DNA from: Bromus sterilis
Taxonomy: Eukaryota; Streptophyta; Magnoliopsida; Poales; Poaceae
Length of the DNA stretch: 64,000 nt
NCBI GenBank assembly: GCA_950022295.1
Contig: OX465598.1
Location: 337,975,324-338,039,323, forward strand
Reading direction: 5' to 3'
Shown here one piece after another: positions 10,632 to 22,163 of the stretch. The notes under the pieces were generated by a model. It worked only from the letters and a program-made list of their open reading frames with translations, was not told the origin of the DNA and ran no database searches. The translations under genes were made by a program, and so were the position numbers. Every line of letters starts with the position of its first letter. Position 1 is the stretch's first letter.

Positions 10632-12194
10632 ATGGACACCCATACTCTTGGATCGTTGTTCTTGGGGAGCCGCCCCACAACTAAGCTAGTCACTCCTGCC
10701 CCTGCTGAAATTTTTCCTTATAAGATACCATCTGGTATTATCGATTATGTCTTAGCTAATCACTATGCAGGAGACAGACATCCAGGTGAACACTTGCTAT
10801 ATTTATCACGACTATGTTCATTATTCAAGCTTGCAGGTGTGTCACTGGAGTTCGTTATGAACAAATTATTCTCCATATCGCTTATGGACAAAGATTCAGA
10901 TTGGTATAAGCTCCTCGATAACTCACATTCTCTTAATTGGGAAGAGCTTATGTCTCTCTTTTATACAAAGTTTTACCCTCTTCATGAAGTTCATCGAGAC
11001 AGGAATTACATCTATAACTTTAGGTCTCGAGACGGAGAGAGCATCGCTCAAGCTTGGGGGAGGCTTAAATCCCTAATGTTCAAATGTCCTATCCATAAGA
11101 TCCCCAAAGATATTATACTTACAAATTTTTACGCCAGGCTTTCTCGTCAGAATAAGGAAATGCTGGATGCCTCCTCTAGCGGGGTATTTCAAACAAAGAG
11201 CGTTGAAGAAAGATGGGATCTCATCGAGAGGATCCAGAAGAATACTGAAGACTGGGAAATCGATAAAGGTATTGAACCGGCTATAAATTATGAGCATGAT
11301 TATATTGAGAGCTATGTGAAAACTGATTATTTTAATACCTTTTTCTCTAAGATTGGTCTGGATTCCCATCTAATGATTGATTTTTGTAAGAACTTTGCCT
11401 CTCATGTTGATTCTTCTAAGATGAAGAAGGATCAGCACCATAAGCCTTTCAAAGAAGTGCCTATTGATATTCACGTTGCTGATCCTATTTTGCATGAATT
11501 TATATATGAACAGCCCCCTTTTCCTTCAAGAATAAGGGAGCACTCTTTTTTGACAGGCATAATAAATAAAAGTGAGAGGAGAACAGGAGAACCTGAGGAC
11601 CAGATCAGAGTCGATCCTCAAGTTGCGATGGTTAAAGATTTAGTTACTAATGATGTTTCAGATTCTATTATAAAGTTTTGTGTTGTTTCAACTAACATTG
11701 TCACAGCCAAGAATAAAAGCCTAATTTCAGGTACACCAGTTGTATCTATTAAAATAGGAGATCACAATTATTACGAGCTATGCGATCTGGGATCAAGTGC
11801 TAGCGCGATTCCTTATTCGCTTTATCAAGAGATCATGGGTGAGATTTCACCCTGTGAACTCGAAGATATTGATGTTACTATTCATCTTGCAAACAAAGCT
11901 ACTATCTCTCCTATTGGGATTGTGAGAGATGTTGAAGTCCTATGCGGAAAGGTAAAGTATCCTACCGACTTTCTCGTACTAGGTTCAGTGCAGGATAGTT
12001 TTTGTCTTATTATTTTTGGTAGACCTTTTCTCAGAACTTGTGGAGCTATTATAGATTGCAAGAAAGGTAAAGTTTCTGTTGAATTCAATGGTGAGCCATA
12101 TCAATTTAACTCTTCTAAGATCTCTAAGCAGCCTCGTGGTACTGAATTACCTAATGATGATAAAATTATTGAAAGTGTTGCTTCTATTGCTATT
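10632..12194 (+). pseudogene. gag: gag-protease of element D
   Basis: 521 codons are open in this frame to 12197, the last one belonging to inserted LTR K. The ATG lies 83 nt after the PBS. Residues about 25-250 are gag: DWYKLLDNSHSLNWEEL, FYTKFYPLHEVH, NFYARLSRQ. Residues about 380-480 are a retroviral aspartic protease: the active-site strand reads LCDLGSSASAIP, with Leu where DTG/DSG proteases have Thr/Ser and Ser in place of the usual Ala after Gly. A later FGRPFLRTCGA matches the ILGRPFL strand of the family. No zinc knuckle is seen. The frame would have continued into the RT at 13795 but is cut by K. Confidence 0.88.
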
Positions 12195-13789
12195 TGATGG
12201 CTTCTCGCCCCTTCGTTGGTTACCCCAAGTGGAAGGTTGAGATGTAGTGCAGCAACAGTTTTCCCTCGGTGAAGATACCAAGGTTTGTCTCCAGCACGAC
12301 TCCAGAGATGATAAGTAGGTGTCAGCGGCGCAACTGACGCGGACCTGCACATAGACACAGATAACTTTGTTGCCAACGAAGTTCAGAGAGGTTGTCAATC
12401 TCTCCGGTCTTGTTGTTCACAAGGATAAAATGCAAGGGATAATGATAGCAAGTAAAAGCAGTAAAGTAAATATAGCGAGGAAACAATAATGAGGATATGG
12501 ACCGGGATACGTGATGTTCGCTAGTGATGTCTCTATCCCAAAAGATGATAAAATTACTATGCGAGGTAAACAAATTACAGAACGGCAATTGACAGGATTA
12601 TGAACGCACCGCAATGCTAACTATGCTACAAAAGAAAGGACGAGGTTCAAAAGCACAGGCAGTACGCCAAGATAAGTAGACCGAAATCCATCTGCATCTA
12701 CTACTAATCATCCACCTTGAGATATCTATCCAGAACATCTCGCTGGTATTAAGTTGCGAGTCCCACCCAAAGTGTAAACCCAAAGCAACAGACAACTGCA
12801 TTAAAAAGAATTCTGCGTAAAGTAAACAATCCTTGTGACCGCGGTCACAAGCACCGTTGTTTTCCCCCTTGTGGCAATAGCACATCCCCTAGACTCATGT
12901 TTCTGTCACTCAAGCGTGTCATCGGGGGGGGGGGGACATGAACCCACAATCTAGCACAACGTTCCCTCTTGAAGTCACTACGTACTACTTGGCCAAAGCA
13001 ATAAACAGCAACGGAGAACATGCAAGAATTACTTAGGAACAATAATATAAGAGATAAAAACCAAATATATTACTCTATCACAATCTGAACATAATCTCAT
13101 AATCCATCAGATCCTATCAAACTCAACATAGCAATAGCAGAAATATTACAAAGGTGCCTCGATCATGTAGGGAAGCTCACGAGGTCTAAACAATGAAGAT
13201 CAAAGAGGGGAGAAGAACATCACATAGCTACTGATCACAGACCCATGGTCCAAGGAAAACTACTCACGAGACATCCGGGGAGCATCCATGGTGGAGAGGA
13301 GACTCCCAGAGGTCAATCCTCCCTACGGCAAGGTGCCGGGAAGAGGTCTTCTGGTGCTCTTGATCTTCGGAAGCGCGGCGGCGGCGAAACAGAGGCGAGT
13401 TCGTGGAATAGGGTTCCTCTTCTAGAGTTTTCCCGTGACGAAGAATAAATAGGCGAAGGGGGGCAGCCAGAGCTGGCCAGGGGTGGGGCCGCGCCGGGTG
13501 GCCGCCTGGGCCCCCCTGGCTCCCCTCTGGCCCCTCCCGGGCTCTTCGCGAAGCTTCCTCCACGCTGATTTTTTATCTGAATTTTCCCGAATTTTTCTGG
13601 CACTTTTTATATGGGGGAAAACTGAAATAGAAAAATAGCAGAAAACAGGAACTGGCACTGGGGTGCACTGAGTTAATAGGTTAGTCCAAATATGATCAAA
13701 AGTGTATGAAAGTGTATCTAGAACATAGCAATATCACACAAAACATGCATGGAGCAAGCAGAAATTATAGATACGTTTTGGACGTATCA
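12195..13789 (-). mobile_element. Solo LTR K inside element D
   Basis: A single 1595-bp LTR on the minus strand, flanked by the perfect TSD ctatt (12190-12194 and 13790-13794). It starts TGATACGTCCAAAACGTATC at 13789 and has no PBS, internal region or partner LTR. It therefore arose by LTR-LTR recombination of a full element of the A/E family. A 12-base G run sits at 12924-12935. It separates the protease from the RT of D. Confidence 0.93.
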
Positions 13790-13794
13790 CTATT

Positions 13795-15237
13795 CCCCCT
13801 AATGATCCTTTGCAGCAATACATGGAGCACCACGAGAATGATACTCATATGCAGGAAAGAAATGAAATTGATGAAATCTTCTTGAGAAAACCTGCTATCC
13901 TGAAGCACAACCTTCCGGTTGAACCTTTAGCAATTCTATCCAAACCAAAAGAAGACCCGGTGTTTGATCTCAAACCTCTTCCCGATACGCTCAAGTATGC
14001 TTATTTAGATGAAAAGCAAGTATATCATGTTATTATCAACTCTAACCTTTCAGGATATGAAGAAGAGCGATTATTGGATATACTTCGCAAACACCGTGGT
14101 GCAATTGGCTATACCCTTGATGACCTTAAGGGAATTAGTCCATCTATCTGTCAACATACTATCAACCTCGAGCCCGATGCTAAACTTGTTGTTGACCATC
14201 AACGACGGTTGAACCCAAAGATGATGGATGTTGTAAGAACCGAAATCCTCAAGCTTCTAGCCGCAGGTATTATCTACCCTATAGCTGAGAGTAAGTGGGT
14301 AAGTCCAGTTCACTGTGTTCCTAAGAAAGAGGGACAAATGTAGTCCCTAATGATAAGAATGAACTAATACCTCAGAGAATTATTATTGGATATAGAATGT
14401 GTATTGACTACAGGAAGTTGAACAAGGCAACCAGGAAGGACCACTACCCTCTGCCCTTTATCGATGAGATGCTTGAGAGGCTATCCAAAAACATCCACTT
14501 TTGCTATCTTGACGGGTATTCAGGCTTCTCTCAAATTCATGTTAACACTGCTGATCAAGAGAAGACCACTTTCACTTGTCCTTATGGTACTTATGCTTAT
14601 AGGCGTATGCCTTTTGGTTTATGCAATGCCCCTGCTACTTTTCAGAGATGTTGTCTGCAATATTCCATGGTTTCTGTGAGGAGATTGTGGAAGTCTTCAT
14701 GGACGATTTCTCCGTCTATGGAACTTCCTTTGACCATTGTCTCCACAATCTTAATAAAGTTTTGCAGAGATGCGAGGATACAAACTTAGTTCTAAACTGG
14801 GAAAAGTGCCACTTCATGGTTAACAAAGGGATCGTGCTTGGCCATAAGATTTCCGAGAGGGGAATTGAAGTATACAAGGCGAAGATTGAAGCTATCGAAA
14901 GGATGCCCTATCCAAGGGACATTAAAGATATTCGTAGTTTTCTCGGTCACGCTGGTTTCTATAGAAGATTTTTTAAAGACTTTTCTAAGACCTCGAGACC
15001 CCTCACTAATCTTCTCCAGAAGGATGTTCCTTTTGTATTTGATGAAGATTGTAAGGAGGCTTTCGAAGTACTTAAGAAAGCTTTAATAACCGCTCCTATA
15101 ATACAACCGCCTGACTAGAGTTTGCCCTTTGAAATTATGTATGATGCTAGTGATTTTGCTGTTGGAGCTGTTTTAGGACAAAGGGTTGATAAAAATTGAA
15201 TGTTATACATTATGCAAATAAAACCCTTGATAGCGCT
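13795..15237 (+). pseudogene. pol: Reverse transcriptase and RNase H start of element D
   Basis: A gypsy-type RT in broken frames. Recognisable blocks in order: SKWVSPVHCVPKK (14292), CIDYRKLNKATRKDHYPLPF (14400), CYLDGYSGFSQI, RRMPFGLCNAPATFQRC (14605), the catalytic VFMDDFSVYG (about 14693) and LGHKISERGIEV (14838). RNase H begins with FEIMYDASDFAVGAVLGQ (15127). Damage: a one-base shift near 14330, a second near 14650, an in-frame TAG at 15116-15118 where the family has Trp, and another shift in an A-run near 15192. The frame ends at the L insertion in KTLDSA and resumes at 16626. Confidence 0.9.
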
Positions 15238-16620
15238 TGATATGTCTCAAACATATCTACTTTTCCAAACACTTTTGCTATTGTTTTGCCCTCATTCTTG
15301 CATGATTTGGACGAAACTAACCCGGACTAACGAAATTTTCAGCAGAGCTGCCTGTATGGTTTATTTGTGCGCAGGAAAATGGATTTTTTGACGTTCCAGA
15401 AAATTCCCAGAAAAATACCAGAAAATCCACGCACCCGAAGGAGCCAGATGCCAGAAGTGGGACCAGAGGGGAGTCCTGGGGGCCCTAGGCGCCCCCCTGG
15501 CGCGGCCAGGGGTGGGGCCGCGCCCTCTGGCCGCCTGGGCAGCTCCCCCCTCCTCTGGTGCCCTTCCAATACTCCTATTTATCCTCGTGACGAGAAAACC
15601 CCAGAACAGAAGTCGTTTTCCCAGTTTCCGTCGCGGAGCTGCCGCCACCCTCTGTTCTTCTTCGGGAGGGCTAATCTGGAGGCTGATTTGGCCTCCGGAG
15701 AGGGGAGATCGTCGCCATCGTCATCACCATCGCCACTCCATCCATCCTCCATGACTTCTCTTCATATGTGTGAGTAATTCCCTGCTGTAGGCAAAGGGGA
15801 TGGTAGGGATTGGATGAGTTTGATCATGTAATAGTTCGTCAGATTGTTGGGGGCATGTTGCCTATCATCTAGATTGGTGTTTATCTTCTTTGCTTCAACT
15901 TGTTGCTCTTAATGCTTGTCACTTTGGGCCCGAGTGCCATGTTTTAAGATATGAACCCTATGTGTTTTCATGAATATATTTGTGTTCTAGATCCTATCTA
16001 TGAGTTGTATGCACCTATTATGGCCCGGAACCGGTGATCCCAAAGGTGAAAGCTTGGGACACCAAAGGGGATGATCCATAATTTGAGGATTTCATGTATC
16101 CATTGAGTTTATTGCTTTGTTCCGGTGCTTTTTGAAAGGAGCACATTAATCTCCATAAGTTCTCTTTGGCCCCGTTCGTAGTGGGATGGTAGGACAAAAG
16201 ATGTTGTGCAAGTTCTTATTGCAAGCACGCACAACTACCTACGGGATACATGCCTAATGTTTGATATTTGCCTACATGATCATTGTTTTTCTGTGTGCCT
16301 TGCCCCGTGTTGGAATCTATTATATGTTCATTCTCATCCATGCAGCGCCCAACCATCCATCTCCCTAGCCTACAGTGTTTTCAATCCTGCTGGTCATTAG
16401 TTGTTACTTTTGTTGTTACTTTTGTTGTTTCCACTATCACTATCATATTATCGCTACCACTTATCTATCGTTGCAAGCAAGTATATTTCACGTGCGGTTG
16501 AATTGAAAACTCAATTGTCAAAGCTTATAAATATTCTTTGGCTCCCCATGTGTCGAATCAATAAATTGGGTTAACTTACCCGCGAAGACTATCTCGATCC
16601 CTTACGCCTGTGGGGCATCA
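15238..16620 (+). mobile_element. Solo LTR L inside RNase H of element D
   Basis: A 1383-bp LTR, plus strand, from TGATATGTCTCAAACATATC to tgtggggcatca. The flanks are gcgct (15233-15237) and tcgct (16621-16625), a TSD with one mismatch, so it is older than K. No PBS or internal region. The RNase H codons before and after join cleanly (KTLDSA then QKNYATTEKE). It belongs to a different LTR family from A, B, D and E, but has the same terminal palindrome layout. It also holds a GC-rich stretch (15480-15560) and a CTATTTAT TATA-like site near 15577. Confidence 0.9.
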
Positions 16621-16625
16621 TCGCT

Positions 16626-18296
16626 CAAAAGAATTATGCTACTACTGAGAAGGAATTCTTAGCAGTAGTGTTTGCTTGTGATAAGTTTAGGCCGTATATT
16701 GTTGATTCTAAAGTTATTATTCATACTGACCATGCCGCCATTAAGTATCTTATGACGAAGAAGGATGCCAAGCCAAGACTCATCAGATGGGTACTCCTCC
16801 TTCAAGAATTTGATTTGCAGATTGTTGATAGAAAAGGAGCAGACAACCCTGTAGCAGACAATCTTTCAAGGAAGGAAGATATACCGCATGATCCCATCCC
16901 AGTCAACGACAGTTTTCCAGATGAACAACTTGCCATTGTTAAATTAAAATCTCTTTCCGATCCTTGGTTTGCAGATGATGCTAATTTTATCATTGCAAAG
17001 TATTTGCCTCCAGGTTTATCATTTCAGCAAAGGAAGAAGTTCTTCCATGATTTGAGGCATTACTTTTGGGATGACCCGCATCTTTTCAAAGAAGGTCTAG
17101 ACGGGATCGTGAGAAGATGCATACCGGAACACGAGCAGAAGGACATTCTCAAGCAATGTCACGATAGTCCCTATGGAGGACATCACGCCGGTGAGAGAAC
17201 CGCACATAAGGTTTTCCAATCAGGTTTTTATTGGCCTAATCTCTTTAAAGATGCTAGAAATTATGTTTTAGCCTATGATAACTGTCAGAGAGCTGGTAAT
17301 ATTAGTAGAAGGAATGAGATGCCTATGAATTACTCACTAATGATTGAGCCTTTTGATTGCTGGGGTTTTTATTTTATGGGTCCTTTTCCTTCTTCGCACA
17401 AGTACACTCACATATTAGTTGCTGTTGATTATGTAACCAAGTGGGTTGAAGCAATCCCCACTGAAAGTGCTGATCACAAAACATCTTTGAAAATGCTCAA
17501 AGATGTAATTTTCCCTAGGTTTGGTGTACCTAGGTATCTCATGACTGATGGAGGATCACACTTCACGCATGGAGCTTTTAGAAAAGCTTTAGCCAAGTAC
17601 GATGTCAATCATAGAATTGCTTCACCGTACCATCCTCAAACTAGTGGGCAAGTTGAGCTCACCAATAGAGAGATCAAGTTGATCTTGCAAAAGACAGTTA
17701 ACAGAAATAGGAAGAACTGGTCAAATAAGTTAGGAGATGCTTTGTGGGCGTATAGAACTGCTTACAAAAACCCCATGGGCATGTCTCCCTATAAAATGGT
17801 CTATGGCAAGGCTTGCCATTTGCCATTAGAGTTAGAACACAAAGCTTTCTGGGCTGTTAGAGAGCTTAATGCTGACCCAAAGTTAGCTGGTGATAAGTGT
17901 CTCATGAACTTGACTTCTCTAGATGAGTGGAGAAGTGAAGCTTACGAGAGCGCTAAAATGTTCAAGGAAAAGGTAAAGAAGTGGCATGACAGGAGGATTC
18001 TGAAACGTGAATTTAATGTTGGTGATAAAGTTTTATTGTTTAGATCCCGTTTCAGGTTTTCTCCAGGTAAACTACTTTCCAGGTGGGAAGGGCCATTTCA
18101 TATCGAAGAAGTCTACCGGTCTGGTGCAATCAAGATTAACAATTTTGAAGGCACAAAAACTCAAGTTGTGAATGGGCAAAGACTCAAGAATTACATGGCG
18201 GGAGATCCCGTCAATGTTGATGTAAATATAATACGCACAACAACTCATGAAGAACATGTTGCAGCCCTGTTTCAAACACCAGCAGAAGCAGAATAG
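16626..18296 (+). pseudogene. pol: RNase H end and integrase of element D
   Basis: An uninterrupted frame of about 550 codons. It starts with the RNase H motif YATTEKEFLAVVFA, then HTDHAAIKYL and the linker DNPVADNLSRKED. The integrase zinc finger is visible as H-x-H...C-x2-C (GGHHAGERTAH, DNCQRAG). The catalytic triad is damaged: the first Asp is replaced by Tyr (WGFYFMGPFP where the family has WGIDFMGPFP), while MTDGGSHF and GQVELTNREIK keep the second Asp and the Glu. The C-terminal domain contains FNVGDKVLLF and WEGPFHIEEVY. It ends with a stop at 18294-18296. Despite the long frame, this integrase should be inactive. Confidence 0.9.
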
Positions 18297-18609
18297 AAAT
18301 GGTATGTATTACGGTAAGGAAACATCGCGAACCGCCATAAAAGTTCCATATTATGAGTTTTAGAAAAATTAGGAAAATTCGAGGCCTAAGTGGAGCCAGA
18401 GAGGAGCTCCAGGGGGCTCAGGCGCCCGTCTCCGACCCCACTTTGGCTCGTTACCTTCCTTTTGTTGCAGAAATTTTTGCTATATATTAGCCCGGATCGT
18501 TCCGGCAACGTATCTCGCGATTTCGTGTGTTTTCTTTTCAATCTATTTCTGCCAGGGTAAAAAGTTATTGTTAGATATGTCTTCTTGTGGTTAAAGTGGA
18601 GAATACTTC

Positions 18610-19029
18610 ATGGGACGACGTCTATGTAAAGTTCAGAAAGACCTCAACCAAGGGAAATACGTAGATTGGGCCACGGAAGAAGAAATCGCTGCGAGGCGAG
18701 CGGAGATGGAGTGTTCCGTGAGAGAAGAAGTCAAGATCATCAACGCCCAGCAATTAGGGGGTCCATCAACACAAGGAGGAAGATCAAGCAACCCCATCAT
18801 GGTGGGGAGTGTCCAACCTTATTATGATCTTTCTCTTAACCTTTCAGGAACGGCCGCTGCACTTGAAAATCAACGTACGATTTCTACCATCTCTAAAGCT
18901 TACCGCCTCACCAATCAACTGTGTGAAGATTTCCGTGTACTAAAGGTGCAAGTGGATATTTTGGAGGAGGAAAACCAAACCCTTCGTGGTGTCATCAAAG
19001 ATTTGAAGAATCAACAACAACAGGAGTGA
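18610..19029 (+). CDS. Small extra ORF downstream of pol in element D
   Basis: 139 codons, 313 nt after the integrase stop. I do not recognise a defined domain. Residues 15-50 are charged (WATEEEIAARRAEMECSVREE) and residues 95-139 form a probable coiled coil with hydrophobic heptads (LCEDFRVLKVQVDILEEENQ). Athila-type elements often carry a poorly conserved extra ORF here; whether it is translated is unknown. It could be a remnant of a longer protein, since the frame upstream (18300-18609) is not open. Confidence 0.55.
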   Translation: MGRRLCKVQKDLNQGKYVDWATEEEIAARRAEMECSVREEVKIINAQQLGGPSTQGGRSSNPIMVGSVQPYYDLSLNLSGTAAALENQRTISTISKAYRLTNQLCEDFRVLKVQVDILEEENQTLRGVIKDLKNQQQQE

Positions 19030-20637
19030 GGAGTGAAATCTCCTTGGGTAATGGCATCCCCTTGGCTTGTTCCAAGCTTGGGGGAGTGCCCGGTATCTTT
19101 ATCTTTATCTTAGTCTTTTAGAGTCAAGTAGAGTCATATCATATCTAGGGAGGTCATTATATGAAATAGGTGTTTGCATCGAGGTCTATCACTCCTTCTG
19201 TGGAGATATTTTATCCGTGAGTGTGGAGTCGTCTATAATGTAATATTAATGAGAAGTCTATTAGTTCCTTCGCTGCACTCGGTATTCTCTTCGCGCAATC
19301 GGCCTCATATGACGATTCTTATGGGGAGTATTGACCTTATATCAGGTATGGCTTTGAAAACTTTATTTAATTTTGGCAAACATTGCTTTGGTCATGACAA
19401 CATGCATGTTTTCAAAAGTAGCGACATAGCCAAAACCTTTATGTTATTATGCTTCAAGTGTTATGTTGACAAGGAAGACAACTTGATGTGTTATGCTTAC
19501 CTTAATCTTTATGCCTTATATGTTTTGCATCTAAATTAGCATCAATTGTCTGTTCTCTCAAAGCCCTTGCTAGCCAAACTCTTTGCCAAGTAGATTTCTG
19601 CTTGTGCATCCATACCCTGAAACCAATACCTTCCTATTCGTGGTATTCCCCTACCACTCCTATAAGTATAGAATTTATGTGTTATCCTTAAATGTTCAAA
19701 ATCTTCTGTTTGTTGCCTCTTGTTTAGCTCATGAGGAAGTAGTAGGTAATTCATGATCTTCTTAAGTTGGACAAGTTTTACCCCGGGATTGCATGTCTAA
19801 TCTGCAAACCCATAATACGAGGAGGAACTGGCATGGGTGCGCCCAGCTCGAAAGATAATATAACAAACAAACCCTCCTTCACGCTTGGTCTATGAGAAAT
19901 CAGAAACTTTGGCAGTGATAAACAAAGGAGATTAAGGGGATGTGATCGTCCCCACTTGGGAGTCGTTCCTCGAAACTTGTCCATCTTTAGAAGTAATTGA
20001 GCTATCTATTAGCATTCGTTGACAAACTATGCACCGCCCCAAAATCTATTTTTTATTCTGTTTGATTTAGGGATAGCACATGAGTTTTCCCTGCTTGCCC
20101 TTAACAAGGCCTTTCATCCACCTTCATGTTGAGTCAGTTGTCCCACTTCCTTCTTTTCTCTAAGAGAACAGACATTTGATGTTGATGAGGATTCATCCAT
20201 ATAAAGTTGCATTAAGTTTTGCCATGCCACGTCCTTGTTGACATTATCTTTTGATAAGTAAGTTGTTTGCGAAAGCTTTTGCCAAGCAAGCATCTTCCTT
20301 TGTGTTAGCATTTGCACTTCATGACTAATAACATGTTCTTTCAAAAGCTTCAAATTGTTTCATTAAAAAGAAAGAGCAAGAGTAAAAGTTATTAGTTGTC
20401 CTTTGACCAAGGATATGTTTGCCATAATTTGATGAGTTTCCTCAGCCCTACTTTTGATTATAATTGTTATTACTTTCTCATAAGGGCCTTATGAGTTGAG
20501 ATTGCTGTTGAGGATGCTTAAGTTTGATGAAGAAACCTTGATGCTTCTTGTCCGTATTATATTTATTGACACTTCACTCTCTAAACTTGTGGACAGGTTT
20601 ACCGAGCTCAGTATTCGCTTGGGGACAAGCGAGGTCT
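19030..20637 (+). other. 3' untranslated region of element D
   Basis: 1.6 kb without a credible ORF. A purine tract, aagcttgggggag (about 19073-19085), right at its start is nearly the same as the true polypurine tract at 20638-20651. The rest is AT-rich and shows no protein similarity that I can see. Confidence 0.65.
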
Positions 20638-20651
20638 AAGCTTGGGGGAGT
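20638..20651 (+). other. Polypurine tract of element D
   Basis: aagcttgggggagt lies directly before the TG of the 3' LTR, the priming site for plus-strand DNA synthesis. Confidence 0.85.
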
Positions 20652-22158
20652 TGATACGTCCAAAATGCATCAATATTTTATATAGTAAATCTTTCTTATT
20701 CATTGATATATTTCATGATATGATGCTATTCTTATGTTGTTTTGGCTTATTTTACACAGTTTGCAACTTTCAGCAGATGCAGGATTCAGCGGTAAAAAGT
20801 GGACGCTGAGTTGCTGAAGAAGAATACCTCCAAATTACCTGAAAATCGAAGGAGGCTATTTTCCAGAAGGATCACGAAGACACGCAAAAGAGCGACAAGA
20901 GGGGGGCCACAGGGTGCCTAGGCGGCCGCCTGGCGCGGCCCCTACCCTGGCCGCGCCGGGAGGGCGCCTAGACCCCTGGGACGACTCCCAGTTCCCCCCT
21001 CTGGCCTATATAACACACATCATTCATAAACCCTAAAAACGGGGGAGTTTACGGAGTTCCGCCGCTGCTCCGTGGCGGAAACCTACAGAGAAGAAAAGCC
21101 ATCTCTGGCGGGCAGATTCCGCCGGGGAGATCACCTCCCGGAAGGGGAGATCATTGCCATCGTCATCACCATTGTCACGGGCATCATCGAGATCATCATC
21201 AACATTGTCCCCATCATCAGCACCATCTCCACCTCCATCCAATATCATCTCACAATTGCAACTTGTGTTGTAATCCGTAATATCTATCCTCTCTACTCTA
21301 TCGGTGTTGATTACTACTTTGTGGTGAATGCTATTGAGTTTTGTTGGAGAAATATTATTGTGTCCAGATTGTTTATCATCTATTTATCCCTACTGATCAT
21401 GGTCTCTTTTATGTCTTGTGAGTAGTTACTTTAGTTCTTGAGGACATGGGAGAAGTCTAGTTGTTAGTAGTCATATGATGTTGAATTAATAGGTGTTGTT
21501 TGATATTTAAGTTGTGTTGTTATTTTCCTAGTGGTGTTGTGTGAGTCGAACACTCAACACTTCGCCTTATCAAGGACCTAGGGGAATACATTGTGTACAA
21601 AGAATGCTTACGGTGGGTTGCCGGAGTGACAGAAACCTAAACCCCAGTTTGCACGCTTTTGCACAAGGGAACAATGGATCACCGATCGTATTGCTATTGT
21701 TAGGCTTTTGCCTTAATTACTATCTTGTATTTGCGGATGCTTTCAAGGTGTTTAATCATAAGAGTGCACTTATCTTAGTATAGAGGGTGTACTAGCATAG
21801 ATCCACCCACTCAACACTTATCAACACAGCACATAGTACCGATACGGAATATGGCGAGAGCACATGACTACCTCTCCCGTGTGTCCTCAAGAACGCTTTA
21901 TCCTTTATAAGTTCAGTTGCTAGGCCTCTCCTTTGCTCAGAAAGGATTGGGCCACTCGTTACTCTTCAGTGCCTTTTACTTTGCTCGCTTTTACTTTCCT
22001 GTTGCTTATACCAAGAAAACCCCTAAAAAGTTATCTTTCAGTGCTTGCAGTTATCTCCTTGCCAAATTCACTTGCTATTACCTTCTGCTCCTCGTTGGGT
22101 TCGACACTCTTACTTATCGAAAACGCTGCAATAGATCCCTTGCGGTTGTGGGTCATCA
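20652..22158 (+). repeat. 3' LTR of element D
   Basis: 1507 bp, the partner of 9014-10519. A tatataa box lies at 21007-21013. It ends gtgggtcatca and is followed by the TSD agtat. Confidence 0.92.
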
Positions 22159-22163
22159 AGTAT

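Larger units (their letters stand above)
9014..22158 (+). mobile_element. Athila-type gypsy element D with gag-pol
   Basis: A 13.1-kb element flanked by an exact 5-bp TSD, agtat (9009-9013 and 22159-22163), and inserted in copia element H. Order: LTR 9014-10519, PBS 10532-10549, gag-protease, RT, RNase H, integrase, a small extra ORF, a long 3' UTR, a polypurine tract and LTR 20652-22158. Subtracting the solo LTRs K and L leaves about 10.2 kb. Fatima-like by recognition. It is the only element here with a recognisable complete gypsy pol, but it carries several disabling changes. Confidence 0.93.
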
